Below are positions 1 to 9,174 of a DNA stretch of 64,000 bases, piece by piece; position 1 is the first letter of the stretch; each line of letters starts with the position of its first letter. Source of the stretch: Emergencia sp. 1XD21-10 (GTDB taxonomy: Bacteria > Bacillota > Clostridia > Peptostreptococcales > Anaerovoracaceae); the NCBI RefSeq assembly GCF_009936045.1, contig NZ_QWEQ01000007.1:124001-188000 (forward strand), in the 5' to 3' direction. Below the pieces are notes generated by a model. It did no database searches. It was not told the origin of the DNA and worked only from the letters and a program-made list of their open reading frames with translations. The position numbers and the translations under genes are program-made.

Positions 1-1197
1 CAGTAAGCTGTCATAATATGGAGATACGACAGAACCGGTAAATCCATTGCCGCCGTCCAAACGAATGCCGTAGCCGGAAGCACTTCTGTAAAGTTCGATG
101 GTTCCGGTATCAGGCGCAAAACCGTTGGCAGGGTCTTCTGTGGTAATTCTGCACTGAATCGCATTTCCTCTCATCTGAATATCTTTCTGGCTTCTGATGC
201 CGACTTCGTCGGAATCAAGCGGATATCCTTCGGCGATGAGAATCTGAGATTGTACGATATCAATACCGGTTACCATTTCTGTTACCGTATGCTCTACCTG
301 GATTCTCGGATTCATCTCGATAAAGTAGTGATTGCCATGTTTATCCAGCAAAAATTCAACTGTACCTGCACTTCTGTAGTTTACGGCTCTTGCGATTTTC
401 AGCGCATCTTCGCAGATTGCCTTTCTCTTTTCCTCAGTCAGACACAGCGCCGGCGTAAACTCGATAACCTTCTGGTGTCTTCTCTGAATGGAGCAGTCTC
501 TTTCGCAAAGATGCACTACATTGCCGTATTTGTCTCCCAAAATCTGCACTTCGATGTGCTTCGGGCTTTCTAAATATTTTTCAATAAAGATGTCGTCGAT
601 GCCGAAGGCTTTCTTCGCTTCGCTCTTTGCACTTCTATACTCCGGCAGCAGATCCTGCTCGTTTCTGACAATACGCATACCGCGTCCGCCGCCGCCGGCA
701 GCAGCCTTGAGCATAATCGGATAGCCGCACTTCTGTGCAAACTCAACAGCTTCCTTTTCAGTTTGAATTGCCTTTTCTACACCTGGAATAGTAGGAACGC
801 CTACCTTCATTGCGACCAGTTTGGACTGAATCTTGTCGCCCAGACTTCCCATCATCTTGTCAGTCGGTCCGATAAATTCGATGCCTGCGTTTTCACATGC
901 CGCTGCGAACTCCTGATTCTCTGAAAGGAATCCATAGCCCGGATGAATGGCGTCTACACCCTTGGCTTTTGCTAGCTCGATGATTTCCTCGATGGCAAGG
1001 TAAGCCGCAACTGGCGCTTTGCCTTTGCCAATCTGATAGGATTCATCTGCTTTGGTTCTGAACAGCGAATTCTTGTCTTCTTCTGAGTAAACTGCAACGG
1101 TTCTAATCCCCAGCTCGTTACAAGCACGGAAAATTCGAATTGCAATCTCGCCTCTGTTGGCGACCAGCACTCTCTTGAATTTTTTAATTTCTTTCAT
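1..1197 (-). CDS. pycA: Pyruvate carboxylase, N-terminal part (runs off left edge)
   Basis: The reverse strand is open from an ATG at 1197 to base 1 (399 codons, no stop). It encodes a biotin carboxylase module: N-terminal ATP-grasp preface (VLVANRGEIAIRIFRA, residues 9-24), the glycine-rich ATP loop GGGGRGMR at about 168-175, and the EMNPRIQVEHTVTE active-site segment near 290. The late motif GYGIRLDGGNGF then PYYDSLL is the form found in pyruvate carboxylase rather than in stand-alone AccC, so ATP- and bicarbonate-dependent carboxylation of biotin feeding oxaloacetate synthesis is the best call. A GGGAG ribosome site lies just before the ATG. The carboxyltransferase and biotin domains would lie left of the window, so a single-module biotin carboxylase is not fully excluded. 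Confidence 0.85.
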   Translation of the reverse strand, partial: MKEIKKFKRVLVANRGEIAIRIFRACNELGIRTVAVYSEEDKNSLFRTKADESYQIGKGKAPVAAYLAIEEIIELAKAKGVDAIHPGYGFLSENQEFAAACENAGIEFIGPTDKMMGSLGDKIQSKLVAMKVGVPTIPGVEKAIQTEKEAVEFAQKCGYPIMLKAAAGGGGRGMRIVRNEQDLLPEYRSAKSEAKKAFGIDDIFIEKYLESPKHIEVQILGDKYGNVVHLCERDCSIQRRHQKVIEFTPALCLTEEKRKAICEDALKIARAVNYRSAGTVEFLLDKHGNHYFIEMNPRIQVEHTVTEMVTGIDIVQSQILIAEGYPLDSDEVGIRSQKDIQMRGNAIQCRITTEDPANGFAPDTGTIELYRSASGYGIRLDGGNGFTGSVVSPYYDSLL

Positions 1198-1280
1198 TTT
1201 TCTCTCCCATTCTCTCATCTCACAGGTTCAGAATTTTTCCGCCCCAGAGATGTATAAAAAAATTAAAATAATTTAAAAAA

Positions 1281-2063
1281 CTATTGAATGATATGAATAT
1301 CAACCTGGGGATAAGGAATCTCAATACCCGCCTGGTCAAAAGCAATTTTTACATTTTCCTCTAAATAATATTTTACATCAAAATAGTCCTCTGTGGAACA
1401 CCAAACTTTCAAATCCATCAAAATCGCATGGTCTCCATGGGACGATACACCGATAACAAACTCCGGTTCTTTTTGCGCCTTGGGACAACGCTCAGCAACA
1501 GCAAGCAGGATTTCCTTTGCTTTTCCGATATCCGCCTGATAACTGATGCCAAAGGTACAGTCCACTCTGCGCATCTGTTCTCTGGAATAATTGGTTAAAA
1601 TTGATGTGGTAATGGTCCCATTGGGAATGGTCACCACTTTATTGTCAAAGGTATGCAGCTTCGTTGTCAAAAGGTCGATGGCGTCAACCACACCTATAGT
1701 TCCGCTTACCTCTATGGTATCATCTTTGTTAAAAGGTTTGTTCATCAATATGATGATGCCGCCTGCCACATTGCCGAGGCTGTCCTTAAGAGCCAGCGCA
1801 ATGGCAGCGCCGCCTGCGCCCAGCACTGCAACTAGTGATGCCGGACTAATTCCCAGCATCGGCAGCACCGATACGATTAGTACGATCCACAGAATAATCC
1901 GGGTAGATTTTAGAATAAATAAATACAATGCTTCATCCAGATTGGATCGCTCCAGTGCCTTTTTCTCAATCCGCAGAATAATGCGAATGGCAATCCAGCC
2001 AAGTAGGACGACGAGCAGCGTTGTTCCAAGATCTATTAAAAGTTCTATGTTTTTTTGAGACAT
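1281..2063 (-). CDS. MscS-family small-conductance mechanosensitive channel
   Basis: This is a 260-residue membrane protein with three N-terminal hydrophobic segments (about 8-30, 46-68 and 72-108). The pore-lining third helix carries the MscS signature: GAGGAAIALALKDSLGNVAG at 82-101, rich in Gly and Ala, followed by the beta-domain start NKPFNKDD. The length matches the minimal MscS family (about 260-290 residues). Such channels open under membrane tension and release osmolytes during hypo-osmotic shock. The gene lies 3 bp downstream of typA on the same strand and may be co-transcribed with it. Family membership is clear; the exact gating subtype is not. Confidence 0.9.
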   Translation of the reverse strand: MSQKNIELLIDLGTTLLVVLLGWIAIRIILRIEKKALERSNLDEALYLFILKSTRIILWIVLIVSVLPMLGISPASLVAVLGAGGAAIALALKDSLGNVAGGIIILMNKPFNKDDTIEVSGTIGVVDAIDLLTTKLHTFDNKVVTIPNGTITTSILTNYSREQMRRVDCTFGISYQADIGKAKEILLAVAERCPKAQKEPEFVIGVSSHGDHAILMDLKVWCSTEDYFDVKYYLEENVKIAFDQAGIEIPYPQVDIHIIQ

Positions 2064-2066
2064 ATA

Positions 2067-3938
2067 TTATCTCCCTGATCTTCTTCTTTCAATCTCGCGA
2101 AGCAGCTTTTTGCGCAGCCTGATATCATCCGGTGTAATTTCTACCAATTCATCGTCAGCAATAAATTCCAACGCTTCTTCCAAAGTGAAAGTTCTCGGCG
2201 GTGAAAGTTTAACAGCATCATCATTTCCCGCTGCACGCATATTGGTGGCTTTCTTCGCTTTGCAAGGGTTTACCTCCATGTCATCACTTCTGGAATTCAT
2301 GCCTACAATCATGCCTTCGTAAACTTTGGTTCCTGGATCCACAAACATCTGCACACGCTCACTGATACTAGCCAGTGCGTAAGGAGTGCATACGCCCTCT
2401 TCAATGGCAATGGCAACGCCGTTGGTTCTGCCTGCAATATCTCCCTTGTATGCTTCAAAGGTAAGGAATCTGCGCTCCATAGTCCCCTCTCCGTGGGTGT
2501 CGTTGATAAATTCAGAGCGGTAGCCTAAAAGTCCTCTTGTCGGCACGTGATATTCCAGCTTGGAATAGCCGTTTTCGCCGGTCATCTGCACCATAATCCC
2601 TTTACGGAGATTCAGTTTAGAGATTACTGTTCCAGTATATTCATCAGGCACGCTGAGCACCACTTCTTCAATAGGCTCCAGCTTTTTACCCTGTTCATCT
2701 TTTCTGTAAATCACTTCCGGCTTGGAAACCGCCAGTTCATATCCTTCTCTTCTCATATTTTCAATAAGAATAGAAAGGTGCAGTTCCCCTCTGCCGGATA
2801 CTTTGAAACTGTCAGTGGAATCTGTATCCTCCACCATCAGACCTACATTGACCTCCAGTTCCTTGTTCAGTCTTTCCCTGATATGTCTTGAGGTGACAAA
2901 TTTGCCAACTTTTCCGGCAAACGGCGACTTGTTTACCATAAAATTCATAGAAAGAGTCGGTTCTTCGATGTGAATCATCTCCATCGGCTCAGGTTTTGCC
3001 ACATCGCAGATAGTCTCACCGATAGAAATATCTGCAATACCGGAAACTACGACAATATCACCGCACTCAGCCTGCGGCACTGCTATCCGCTTAAGCCCTC
3101 TGTATACAAAGACCTGATTGACCTTTCTCTGTACAATCTGACCGTCTTCCTTTGCAACGGCTACAGTCTGCCCTTCCTTCAAAACACCTCTCGTGATTCT
3201 GCCGATGCCTAATCTTCCGATATAGTCATCGTAAGCCAGCGTGGATACCTGCAGCTGCAGCGGTTCTTCTCGCAAATCAGCATAAGGCTCGCAGTGCTCG
3301 ATAATCGTGTCAAAAAGCGGCGTAATGTCAAGACCTGCAAATCCTGCCGGCGTGTGTTTCATTTTCACATCACCTTGTTCTACAGAAAGCCCCTCCGCCT
3401 CCTTCGGGTCACGAACCGCAATCCCCTGTCTTGCAATCCCGTAAAGAATCGGAAAATCAAGCTGTGTATCGTTTGCATTTAGATCCATGAAAAGTTCATA
3501 AACCTCATCCACGACCTCATCAATTCTTGCGTCTTTTTTATCTATTTTATTAATGAATAAAATCGGATTCAGCCCCTGTTCCAAAGATTTGCTCAGTACA
3601 AATCTGGTCTGCGGCATCGGTCCCTCGCTGGAATCCACCAACAAAATTACCGTATCCACCGTCTTCATAATACGTTCCACTTCTGAAGAAAAGTCCGCAT
3701 GCCCCGGCGTATCTACAATATTAATCTTTACATCACCGTGCATCACAGAACAGTTCTTGGAATAGATGGTAATGCCTCTTTCCCTTTCGATGTCATCACT
3801 ATCCATAACACAGTCAGCAACTTCCTCGTTTGCTCGAAATACTCCGCTCTGATTGAGAAACGCATCAACCAGGGTGGATTTTCCCGCATCGACATGAGCG
3901 ATGACTGCTATATTAATTATCTTTTGTTTGTCTGTCAT
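2067..3938 (-). CDS. typA: Translational GTPase TypA/BipA
   Basis: This 623-residue protein is full length for TypA. It has all GTPase motifs: G1 AHVDAGKST near residue 14, the switch I segment ERERGITI near 52, G3 DTPGHADF near 76 and G4 NKID near 130. EF-G-like domains II, III and V follow, then the TypA-specific C-terminal domain (for example TRGLLGYRSEF and GTKVYEGMIVG). TypA binds the 70S ribosome and helps 50S assembly and stress or low-temperature growth. The ATG at 3938 is preceded by GAAGGTAATGA. The divergent gene upstream is an amidase, separated by about 200 bp that should hold both promoters. Confidence 0.95.
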   Translation of the reverse strand: MTDKQKIINIAVIAHVDAGKSTLVDAFLNQSGVFRANEEVADCVMDSDDIERERGITIYSKNCSVMHGDVKINIVDTPGHADFSSEVERIMKTVDTVILLVDSSEGPMPQTRFVLSKSLEQGLNPILFINKIDKKDARIDEVVDEVYELFMDLNANDTQLDFPILYGIARQGIAVRDPKEAEGLSVEQGDVKMKHTPAGFAGLDITPLFDTIIEHCEPYADLREEPLQLQVSTLAYDDYIGRLGIGRITRGVLKEGQTVAVAKEDGQIVQRKVNQVFVYRGLKRIAVPQAECGDIVVVSGIADISIGETICDVAKPEPMEMIHIEEPTLSMNFMVNKSPFAGKVGKFVTSRHIRERLNKELEVNVGLMVEDTDSTDSFKVSGRGELHLSILIENMRREGYELAVSKPEVIYRKDEQGKKLEPIEEVVLSVPDEYTGTVISKLNLRKGIMVQMTGENGYSKLEYHVPTRGLLGYRSEFINDTHGEGTMERRFLTFEAYKGDIAGRTNGVAIAIEEGVCTPYALASISERVQMFVDPGTKVYEGMIVGMNSRSDDMEVNPCKAKKATNMRAAGNDDAVKLSPPRTFTLEEALEFIADDELVEITPDDIRLRKKLLREIERRRSGR

Positions 3939-4141
3939 TTCATTACCTTCTTTTTTTGAAAAAAATACTTATTAATTTTACCACGTTAACGCATCTTGTT
4001 CAATAGTTTGTGCAAGGTTTTTGTATTTTTTTGTTAAATTTTTATAATATTCATCTATATTTTTTGTGTATACAACTACAGTTCACCTTCCGGCGTTCTT
4101 TTGCATACTATAACGTATGATTAAATTTAGGAGGACTACTT

Positions 4142-4684
4142 ATGCCTAGTGTTTTTTTAAGCCCCTCAACCCAGGAATACAACCTTTTTGTAAACGGCGG
4201 TACCGAGGAATACTATGCCAATCTCATCACCGATGCCATGATTCCTTATCTCAGAGCAAGCGGCATCACTTTTTCCAGAAACAATCCCGGCGGCACGGTG
4301 AGCAACTCTATCGCCGATTCCAATGCCGGAAACTACGATCTGCACTTTGCCATTCACTCCAACGCTGCACCGCCCAATCTTGCCGGCGCTATCAAAGGTC
4401 CCGACGTATATTATTACAGAGACTCCGCTGCCGGAAAAAGCGCTGCCGAAATTACCGCAAACAATCTAAAACAGATCTATCCAAATCCGTCTCTAGTCAC
4501 TGCAGTTCCAACCACCACCCTGGCAGAACTGCGCCGCACAAAGGCTCCCGCCGTTCTGGTAGAGGTCGCCTACCATGATAACGTCGATGACGCTAACTGG
4601 ATCAAAAACAATATCAACGCCATTGGACGCAACTTCGCACTTTCCATCGCCGATATTCTCGGCGTTCCTTTTGTAGAGGCCTGA
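4142..4684 (+). CDS. N-acetylmuramoyl-L-alanine amidase-like protein (Amidase_3 fold), no signal peptide
   Basis: The 180-residue protein resembles a bare Amidase_3 catalytic domain. It shows GTEEYYANL (residues 20-28), the second-ligand Glu region of this fold, HFAIHSN (about 63-69) with the third-ligand His, and VEVAYHDN (about 140-147) with the catalytic Glu. The usual N-terminal DPGHGG loop holding the first zinc His is replaced by SPSTQEYN, so zinc binding may differ. There is no secretion signal and no cell-wall binding domain, so it may act after cell lysis, in spores, or be exported another way. An AGGAGGAC ribosome site lies 8 nt before the ATG. Cleavage of the MurNAc-L-Ala bond is inferred from the family. 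Confidence 0.8.
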   Translation: MPSVFLSPSTQEYNLFVNGGTEEYYANLITDAMIPYLRASGITFSRNNPGGTVSNSIADSNAGNYDLHFAIHSNAAPPNLAGAIKGPDVYYYRDSAAGKSAAEITANNLKQIYPNPSLVTAVPTTTLAELRRTKAPAVLVEVAYHDNVDDANWIKNNINAIGRNFALSIADILGVPFVEA

Positions 4685-4688
4685 TGCT

Positions 4689-5834
4689 TCACAGCTGATC
4701 TATCGTAGGATTTACATGGTAAAAGTCACGCAGCGCTTCATACTGCCGCTGCGCTCTCTCTGCTCGGCTACTTCCTGCATTTGCATTCTTTACAGCCTTT
4801 ATCATGATATTTCTTGCCGTATGCGCAAGGCTGGTAAATTCAATCATCGCTACATCATAGCCGCAGGCTTCCAGTTTAAGGCCGCGCAGACCGTCTGTCA
4901 GGTATTCTGTCAGGCGGTCTTTTAAAATTCCGTGTTTCAGCATAGGCTGATGGATTTCGCTCTTAATCTGAGAAAACAGCTCATGCTGGCAGCAAGGCAC
5001 TGACAAGATTACCTTAGTATTCCAAGAAACTGCATTGATGAGTGCATAATCTGTAGCAGTATCACAAGCATGAAGCGTCACTACCATATCCGCATAGTCT
5101 GCGGTGTAGTCTGCAATATCACCCCGCAAGAACTGCAGTCCGTCGTATTGCAGATCTTCCGCAATTTTACTGCAGAACTGAATGACATCCTCTTTCAGAT
5201 CCAGTCCGATAATTTCCACATCCCGCTCTTTCAAAATTTTCAAGTAGTAATAAAGCGCAAAAGTAAGATAAGCCTTGCCACAGCCAAAGTCAATGATTCG
5301 CAGCGTCCTGTCCTTTGGAAGAGACGAAAACACATCCTCCACGATTTCCAGATACCGATTAATTTGCCTGTATTTGCTATAATGCCTCTGTATCACATTT
5401 CCGTCTTTATCCATAACTCCAAGTCGCACTAAAAAGTCGCAAGGTGTCTTTTCCGGAATGATCCTCCTCTTCTCTCTGTTGTGTTCCAGGGTTGGCATGC
5501 CCTTTGTGGCAGACTTTGTGGTAATTCTCGGCTTTTCCGGCTTTGCTGCCAGCACTTGCAAATCCTCAGAAAGCGTGAAAATATTTACTTGTTTAAATTC
5601 CTCTCGCACAAGACGCATCGCCAAAGCTGCCGCTTCCGACTCCGAAAGATTCTCATGAGTCACCTTTTTTTCGAAGGTATACTCTGCCTGAAAGCACGAC
5701 TTTCCCGAAATCTTCAGCGGTCTGATGGTGACCTTTGTACAAGCAAGTGATTTTTTACGCTTGCCGGAAAAGATCATCCGCACCAATTCCCCTGTTGAAA
5801 ATATATCGTTAAACAGTGTCTGTAATGTTTCCAT
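4689..5834 (-). CDS. Class I SAM-dependent methyltransferase (Methyltransf_32/GSTCD-like)
   Basis: This protein of 381 residues has an N-terminal region of about 140 residues without clear homology, then a Rossmann methyltransferase core. The SAM-binding loop is IIDFGCGKAYLTFAL (about 184-198) and acidic motif II is IIGLDLKED. The HACDTATDYAL and SVPCCQHEL segments are characteristic of the Methyltransf_32 group. The substrate is unknown; relatives have been suggested to act on RNA, but nothing here proves that. The stop is 5 bp beyond the convergent amidase stop, and a SpoIIM-like gene lies directly upstream, so the block 4689-7468 is probably one transcript. Confidence 0.82.
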   Translation of the reverse strand: METLQTLFNDIFSTGELVRMIFSGKRKKSLACTKVTIRPLKISGKSCFQAEYTFEKKVTHENLSESEAAALAMRLVREEFKQVNIFTLSEDLQVLAAKPEKPRITTKSATKGMPTLEHNREKRRIIPEKTPCDFLVRLGVMDKDGNVIQRHYSKYRQINRYLEIVEDVFSSLPKDRTLRIIDFGCGKAYLTFALYYYLKILKERDVEIIGLDLKEDVIQFCSKIAEDLQYDGLQFLRGDIADYTADYADMVVTLHACDTATDYALINAVSWNTKVILSVPCCQHELFSQIKSEIHQPMLKHGILKDRLTEYLTDGLRGLKLEACGYDVAMIEFTSLAHTARNIMIKAVKNANAGSSRAERAQRQYEALRDFYHVNPTIDQL

Positions 5835-5850
5835 TTTCTACATTTCTCCT

Positions 5851-6444
5851 CTAATATATTCCTGTCAGATTCATCAGCTGCGGCGTCAAATAACATTCAA
5901 GTACAGCTGCGACAATCAAAAGCGGTATTACGACCATCACAAATCCCTTAGCAATTCCATTGAGCATAGGTAGAATTTTTTCATCCCTTGCCTTTCCGAA
6001 AATTTTCATGGTGAGGATTTTGCAAAGATAGATGCCCATAGCCATGGAAAGGAAAAAAGCTGGCAGTTCAAAAATCCCGTGAGGCAAAAGTCCAAATATA
6101 ATAGTCTTGGTCAGACTGACAGCACCGCTTGCCTGCACGATTCCCAGCAGTGCGCCGATCATCATTGCATTGGAAAGCAGCGCCCAAGCAGGTAGGAATA
6201 TAAATGGGATGAATCCGATTCCTACACAGGTAGCACATGCAAAAAGATTGCTGCGAAAAAGGGATAGAAGCGAAAGCGTTCCATCTTTTCCTGTCACAGC
6301 TTCTACATTTGGCATATAAAGCGCCAGCGCACTCTGTGCATCTTGGCTGTTTTCATAAAAATAAAAGCTGAAAACTGCAGTCACCACGATAAACACGGCT
6401 CCTACAGCCAAGGTCATTTTCAGTAGTTTTTCTCTCATAAGCAT
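5851..6444 (-). CDS. SpoIIM/DUF95-family integral membrane protein
   Basis: The 197-residue protein is almost entirely hydrophobic, with about five membrane segments. The core resembles the SpoIIM (DUF95) family: FRSNLFACATCVGIGFIPF, then ALLSNAMMIGALLG, then the diagnostic LLPHGIFELPAFFLSMAMG. SpoIIM acts with SpoIIP and SpoIID in peptidoglycan remodelling during forespore engulfment, but many family members occur in non-sporulation settings. There are no spoIIP or spoIID genes nearby, so a general membrane role is equally possible. It is in line with the SDR gene (8 bp upstream) and the methyltransferase (16 bp downstream). Confidence 0.8.
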   Translation of the reverse strand: MLMREKLLKMTLAVGAVFIVVTAVFSFYFYENSQDAQSALALYMPNVEAVTGKDGTLSLLSLFRSNLFACATCVGIGFIPFIFLPAWALLSNAMMIGALLGIVQASGAVSLTKTIIFGLLPHGIFELPAFFLSMAMGIYLCKILTMKIFGKARDEKILPMLNGIAKGFVMVVIPLLIVAAVLECYLTPQLMNLTGIY

Positions 6445-6451
6445 CTCCTGT

Positions 6452-7243
6452 TTATCCGTAAATCTTTGCTAGAATCCACAGCATGGCATTAGTTGGAAGA
6501 ATTCTGTACAAAACTCCCAGAAATTCATTAGAAAGTCCGACAATTTTGTGCGCAGGAAGTTTCTTTCGCCGAATCAATGCGCATACAGTGTCCGCCACCT
6601 TCACAGGAGACATGCCATGCTGTTCAGACTGCTCCATCTTTGCTACTGACGCTGAGATCCTGCCCTGATAAATATCGTCTCCTTCTGCTGTCTTTATACG
6701 GTTTTCTGTAAACTCAGTTTTCACATCGTTGAGCATGATGGTGCAGGTTTCCACACCAAAAGGCTTCATCTCTATACCCAGTGCATCGCTAAAGGCATTA
6801 ACCCCGGCTTTGCTGGCTGCATAATAGCTCTGGAACGGAATAGGAAAAATTGCCGCAAGAGAGGATATAAAGATAATTTTTCCTCCGCCCTGCGCTCTCA
6901 TCCGGTAAGCCGCCTGCTGTGCGCAGGCGATAGCACCGAATACATTGACTTCAAATTGTCTGCGGTAATCCTTTTCACTGGTAAATTCCGCTGCACCGGA
7001 AATCCCCATGCCTGCATTGACAACCAGCAGATCAATACAACCTGCTTTTTCCTGCACTTCCCCAAAAGCAGCAGCCACACTTTCCCTTTTCGTCACATCG
7101 CAGCTGATCCAATCTATTTCAGAAAGACCTGCACTGCTTCTTGCAAGCCCAAAGACCCGGTATCCATCTGTAAGCAAACCCTTTGCGATTTCCAGACCGA
7201 TGCCCTTGGACGCGCCGGTCACTACTGCACATCTATGTTTCAT
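6452..7243 (-). CDS. Short-chain dehydrogenase/reductase
   Basis: The protein is 263 residues and a classical SDR. It has the nucleotide-binding TGASKGIG (residues 9-16), the NAG motif in VVNAGMG (near 75-81), catalytic Ser in FISSLAAIF and the YAASK catalytic pair (Tyr and Lys near 140-144). The acidic or basic selector after the second strand reads GLARSSAG, an Arg that favours NADPH; this is an inference. The C-terminal tail is hydrophobic (YRILPTNAMLWILAKIYG), suggesting membrane association with a lipid or ketone substrate. The substrate cannot be read from sequence. Confidence 0.88.
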   Translation of the reverse strand: MKHRCAVVTGASKGIGLEIAKGLLTDGYRVFGLARSSAGLSEIDWISCDVTKRESVAAAFGEVQEKAGCIDLLVVNAGMGISGAAEFTSEKDYRRQFEVNVFGAIACAQQAAYRMRAQGGGKIIFISSLAAIFPIPFQSYYAASKAGVNAFSDALGIEMKPFGVETCTIMLNDVKTEFTENRIKTAEGDDIYQGRISASVAKMEQSEQHGMSPVKVADTVCALIRRKKLPAHKIVGLSNEFLGVLYRILPTNAMLWILAKIYG

Positions 7244-7246
7244 ACG

Positions 7247-7468
7247 TTATTTCATCTCCCTTTTATCATCTGACTCCAGTTTGCGATAAATCTCTTTGCG
7301 TGCACCTCTTGTGCGAATCAGACTTCTCATCCAGAACACGATAAGTAGAATCAGGAAGAGCACGCCTGCATCCATACGCCACTGCAAACTCCCATCTAAT
7401 AAATCTATGACTGCAATTATCGCTGCAATCACAACAACCATGATTAAATCTTTAATTTTCTTGTTCAA
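7247..7468 (-). CDS. Small membrane protein of unknown function
   Basis: This is a 73-residue protein with two hydrophobic stretches (about 8-23 and 30-45) followed by a charged, Arg/Lys/Glu-rich cytoplasmic tail (RGARKEIYRKLESDDKREMK). It is 3 bp upstream of the SDR gene on the same strand, so translational coupling is likely. I do not recognise a family. Its reading frame is uninterrupted, it fills the gap exactly, and its start follows a GAGGTAGCAAG ribosome site, which supports it as a real gene. Confidence 0.6.
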   Translation of the reverse strand: MNKKIKDLIMVVVIAAIIAVIDLLDGSLQWRMDAGVLFLILLIVFWMRSLIRTRGARKEIYRKLESDDKREMK

Positions 7469-7494
7469 CTTGCTACCTCATTTCAATTCTTCTC

Positions 7495-8904
7495 TTATTG
7501 CTCAGCGCCATATACCCCGATATAGATTCGATTTCGACCGCTTCCATGCTCACGCAGAAGCCCCTTCTCGCAAAGTCTTCTCAATAGCTGGTAAGCTTTT
7601 GTAGTTTTTATTTGTAAAAGAGACTCTGTTTCTTTTCGGGTAATAAAGCCCTTTGCTCTCACATGGCGTAAAATACGTTCCTCTTCTGTGATATAAGGGA
7701 TAGGCGCACCTTCTGAAGATGCATAAACGTATCTGATTTCCGGCATCTTAATACCCCCTAAAGCAAGTTCCTGCGCTTCATCACCGATTTGGTTCTTTTC
7801 ATAAACTGTATCCTCATCAGAATTGCGGTTCGGAAGTGTTACTCGAAACGCGCCCTGTGCTGTCTCAATCTTTGGCTGTTTCGGCTCTTCCCTATACATC
7901 CGCATAATCTTGCTGATGCCTGTACCATAACTTTCAATCAGGCCCATCCTATAAAAAATTGAAGCCAAATTAGGATTTCTTGATTGAGAAACCCCTATAA
8001 GAATCGCTTCAAGGGATAACCCCTGCACCAGACCACCTAAAGAGATAAATTCTACACGATCCTCATAAATATTGACCAGCGTGCTTGCACTGAAAGCATA
8101 ATCCCGATGTACAATGCAGTTGATCAAAGCCTCTCTGACTGCACCTTCTGGATAATCACGCCGATCAATTCTGTTTAATCCAGAAAAAGTGGCCTTTGTC
8201 TTATTACTCAAATCAATCAGTTCATACACACTGCGCAACTGCTTCAAAAGCGAACCAGAAAATTCTTTCCTGCTAAGAAAAACTTCCTTCTCCTTACCCT
8301 GAAAAATTGCGACTTTAATACTGTGTTCACACTGATCCGACAAGAGCTGCGCTAAGTTGGTGTAAAGACCGTCCTCTCCAATCAAATGCAGATTTCTCAT
8401 CTGGGATATGCCAAACTCGATTTCTTTTTGCTGCATCTCAGCCTCTAACACAGAAAATGTAAGATTCTGCTCCATACTGCGGCTGTCCTCATAAGATTTA
8501 CCGCTGCCGTCCAGTATCAGCTGTCTGATACCCTCATCACTAACGGGCAAACAGGCGCTGCCCTGCCTGATATAAACCCCCGAAGGTCGCAATCCCTTGC
8601 TCTTTAAATAATACGGTCTTCTAGTTCCCACCTGCACTTCAATCTCAACAACTGCTTTTCCTTCTATCTCAACGGTTCTAATCTGTACAAAAGGCATGAC
8701 ATCCGGCATAATCCCATCAGAAAGAGCACTGGAAACCTGTAACATCACCGCATCCGAATCATCTACCCCTCTTACGCTTCCGTCATTTCTGATTCCAATA
8801 TAAATGCTGCCTCCTTCTGCATTGGCAAAGGCAATGACTTCTTTCTTGATATCACCTGTGAAAACTTCTTTCCATTCCACGTCTATATTTTCAATCCGCT
8901 TCAT
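7495..8904 (-). CDS. AlbA_2 DNA-binding plus GHKL-ATPase (COG2865-type) putative regulator
   Basis: The protein has 469 residues. Residues 8-130 form an AlbA_2/Schlafen-like domain (VEWKEVFTGDIKKEVIAFAN, then EGGSIYIGIRNDG). Residues 240-350 form a HATPase_c_4 domain (AVREALINCIVHRDY, then SLGGLVQGLSLE and GLIESYGTGISKIMRMY). The C-terminal 70 residues look like a winged helix (ERILRHVRAKGFITRKETESLL). These three-domain proteins are annotated as putative transcriptional regulators, often close to accessory or phage genes, and their ligand is unknown. The ATG follows GGAGGGAAACTGAG. Confidence 0.85.
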   Translation of the reverse strand: MKRIENIDVEWKEVFTGDIKKEVIAFANAEGGSIYIGIRNDGSVRGVDDSDAVMLQVSSALSDGIMPDVMPFVQIRTVEIEGKAVVEIEVQVGTRRPYYLKSKGLRPSGVYIRQGSACLPVSDEGIRQLILDGSGKSYEDSRSMEQNLTFSVLEAEMQQKEIEFGISQMRNLHLIGEDGLYTNLAQLLSDQCEHSIKVAIFQGKEKEVFLSRKEFSGSLLKQLRSVYELIDLSNKTKATFSGLNRIDRRDYPEGAVREALINCIVHRDYAFSASTLVNIYEDRVEFISLGGLVQGLSLEAILIGVSQSRNPNLASIFYRMGLIESYGTGISKIMRMYREEPKQPKIETAQGAFRVTLPNRNSDEDTVYEKNQIGDEAQELALGGIKMPEIRYVYASSEGAPIPYITEEERILRHVRAKGFITRKETESLLQIKTTKAYQLLRRLCEKGLLREHGSGRNRIYIGVYGAEQ

Positions 8905-9126
8905 CTCAGTTTCCCTCCTACAATAACTTCTTTCTTTTTATTATAACCAAAAAAACAAAAAATTCAACCGTAAAAGAAAGAAAAAGAAAGATTGTGAAAT
9001 AAAAAATTCTATAACAAATGAAAAACAAGAGTCCATAAAGTCGCCAAGGACTACAGACTCCTGCTTTCTATGCATAAGTCTAATATTTTTTCTTTTCAGT
9101 GCATTAGAAAAAACGATTTTCAACAG

Positions 9127-9154
9127 AAAAAGGTTGCTTTATCGCAACCTTTTT
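9127..9154 (-). terminator. Rho-independent terminator downstream of ung
   Basis: A perfect 11-bp inverted repeat, AAAAAGGTTGC and GCAACCTTTTT, encloses a 6-nt loop. It lies about 20 bp past the ung stop and has the U-tract needed on the minus strand. The repeat is symmetrical enough to work both ways. Confidence 0.85.
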
Positions 9155-9174
9155 GACTATAAAGATGGCCTGGT

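Noticed and set aside
1591-2058. 155-codon plus-strand frame opposite the MscS gene
   Set aside because: It is a mirror of the channel gene, with no ribosome site or family features.
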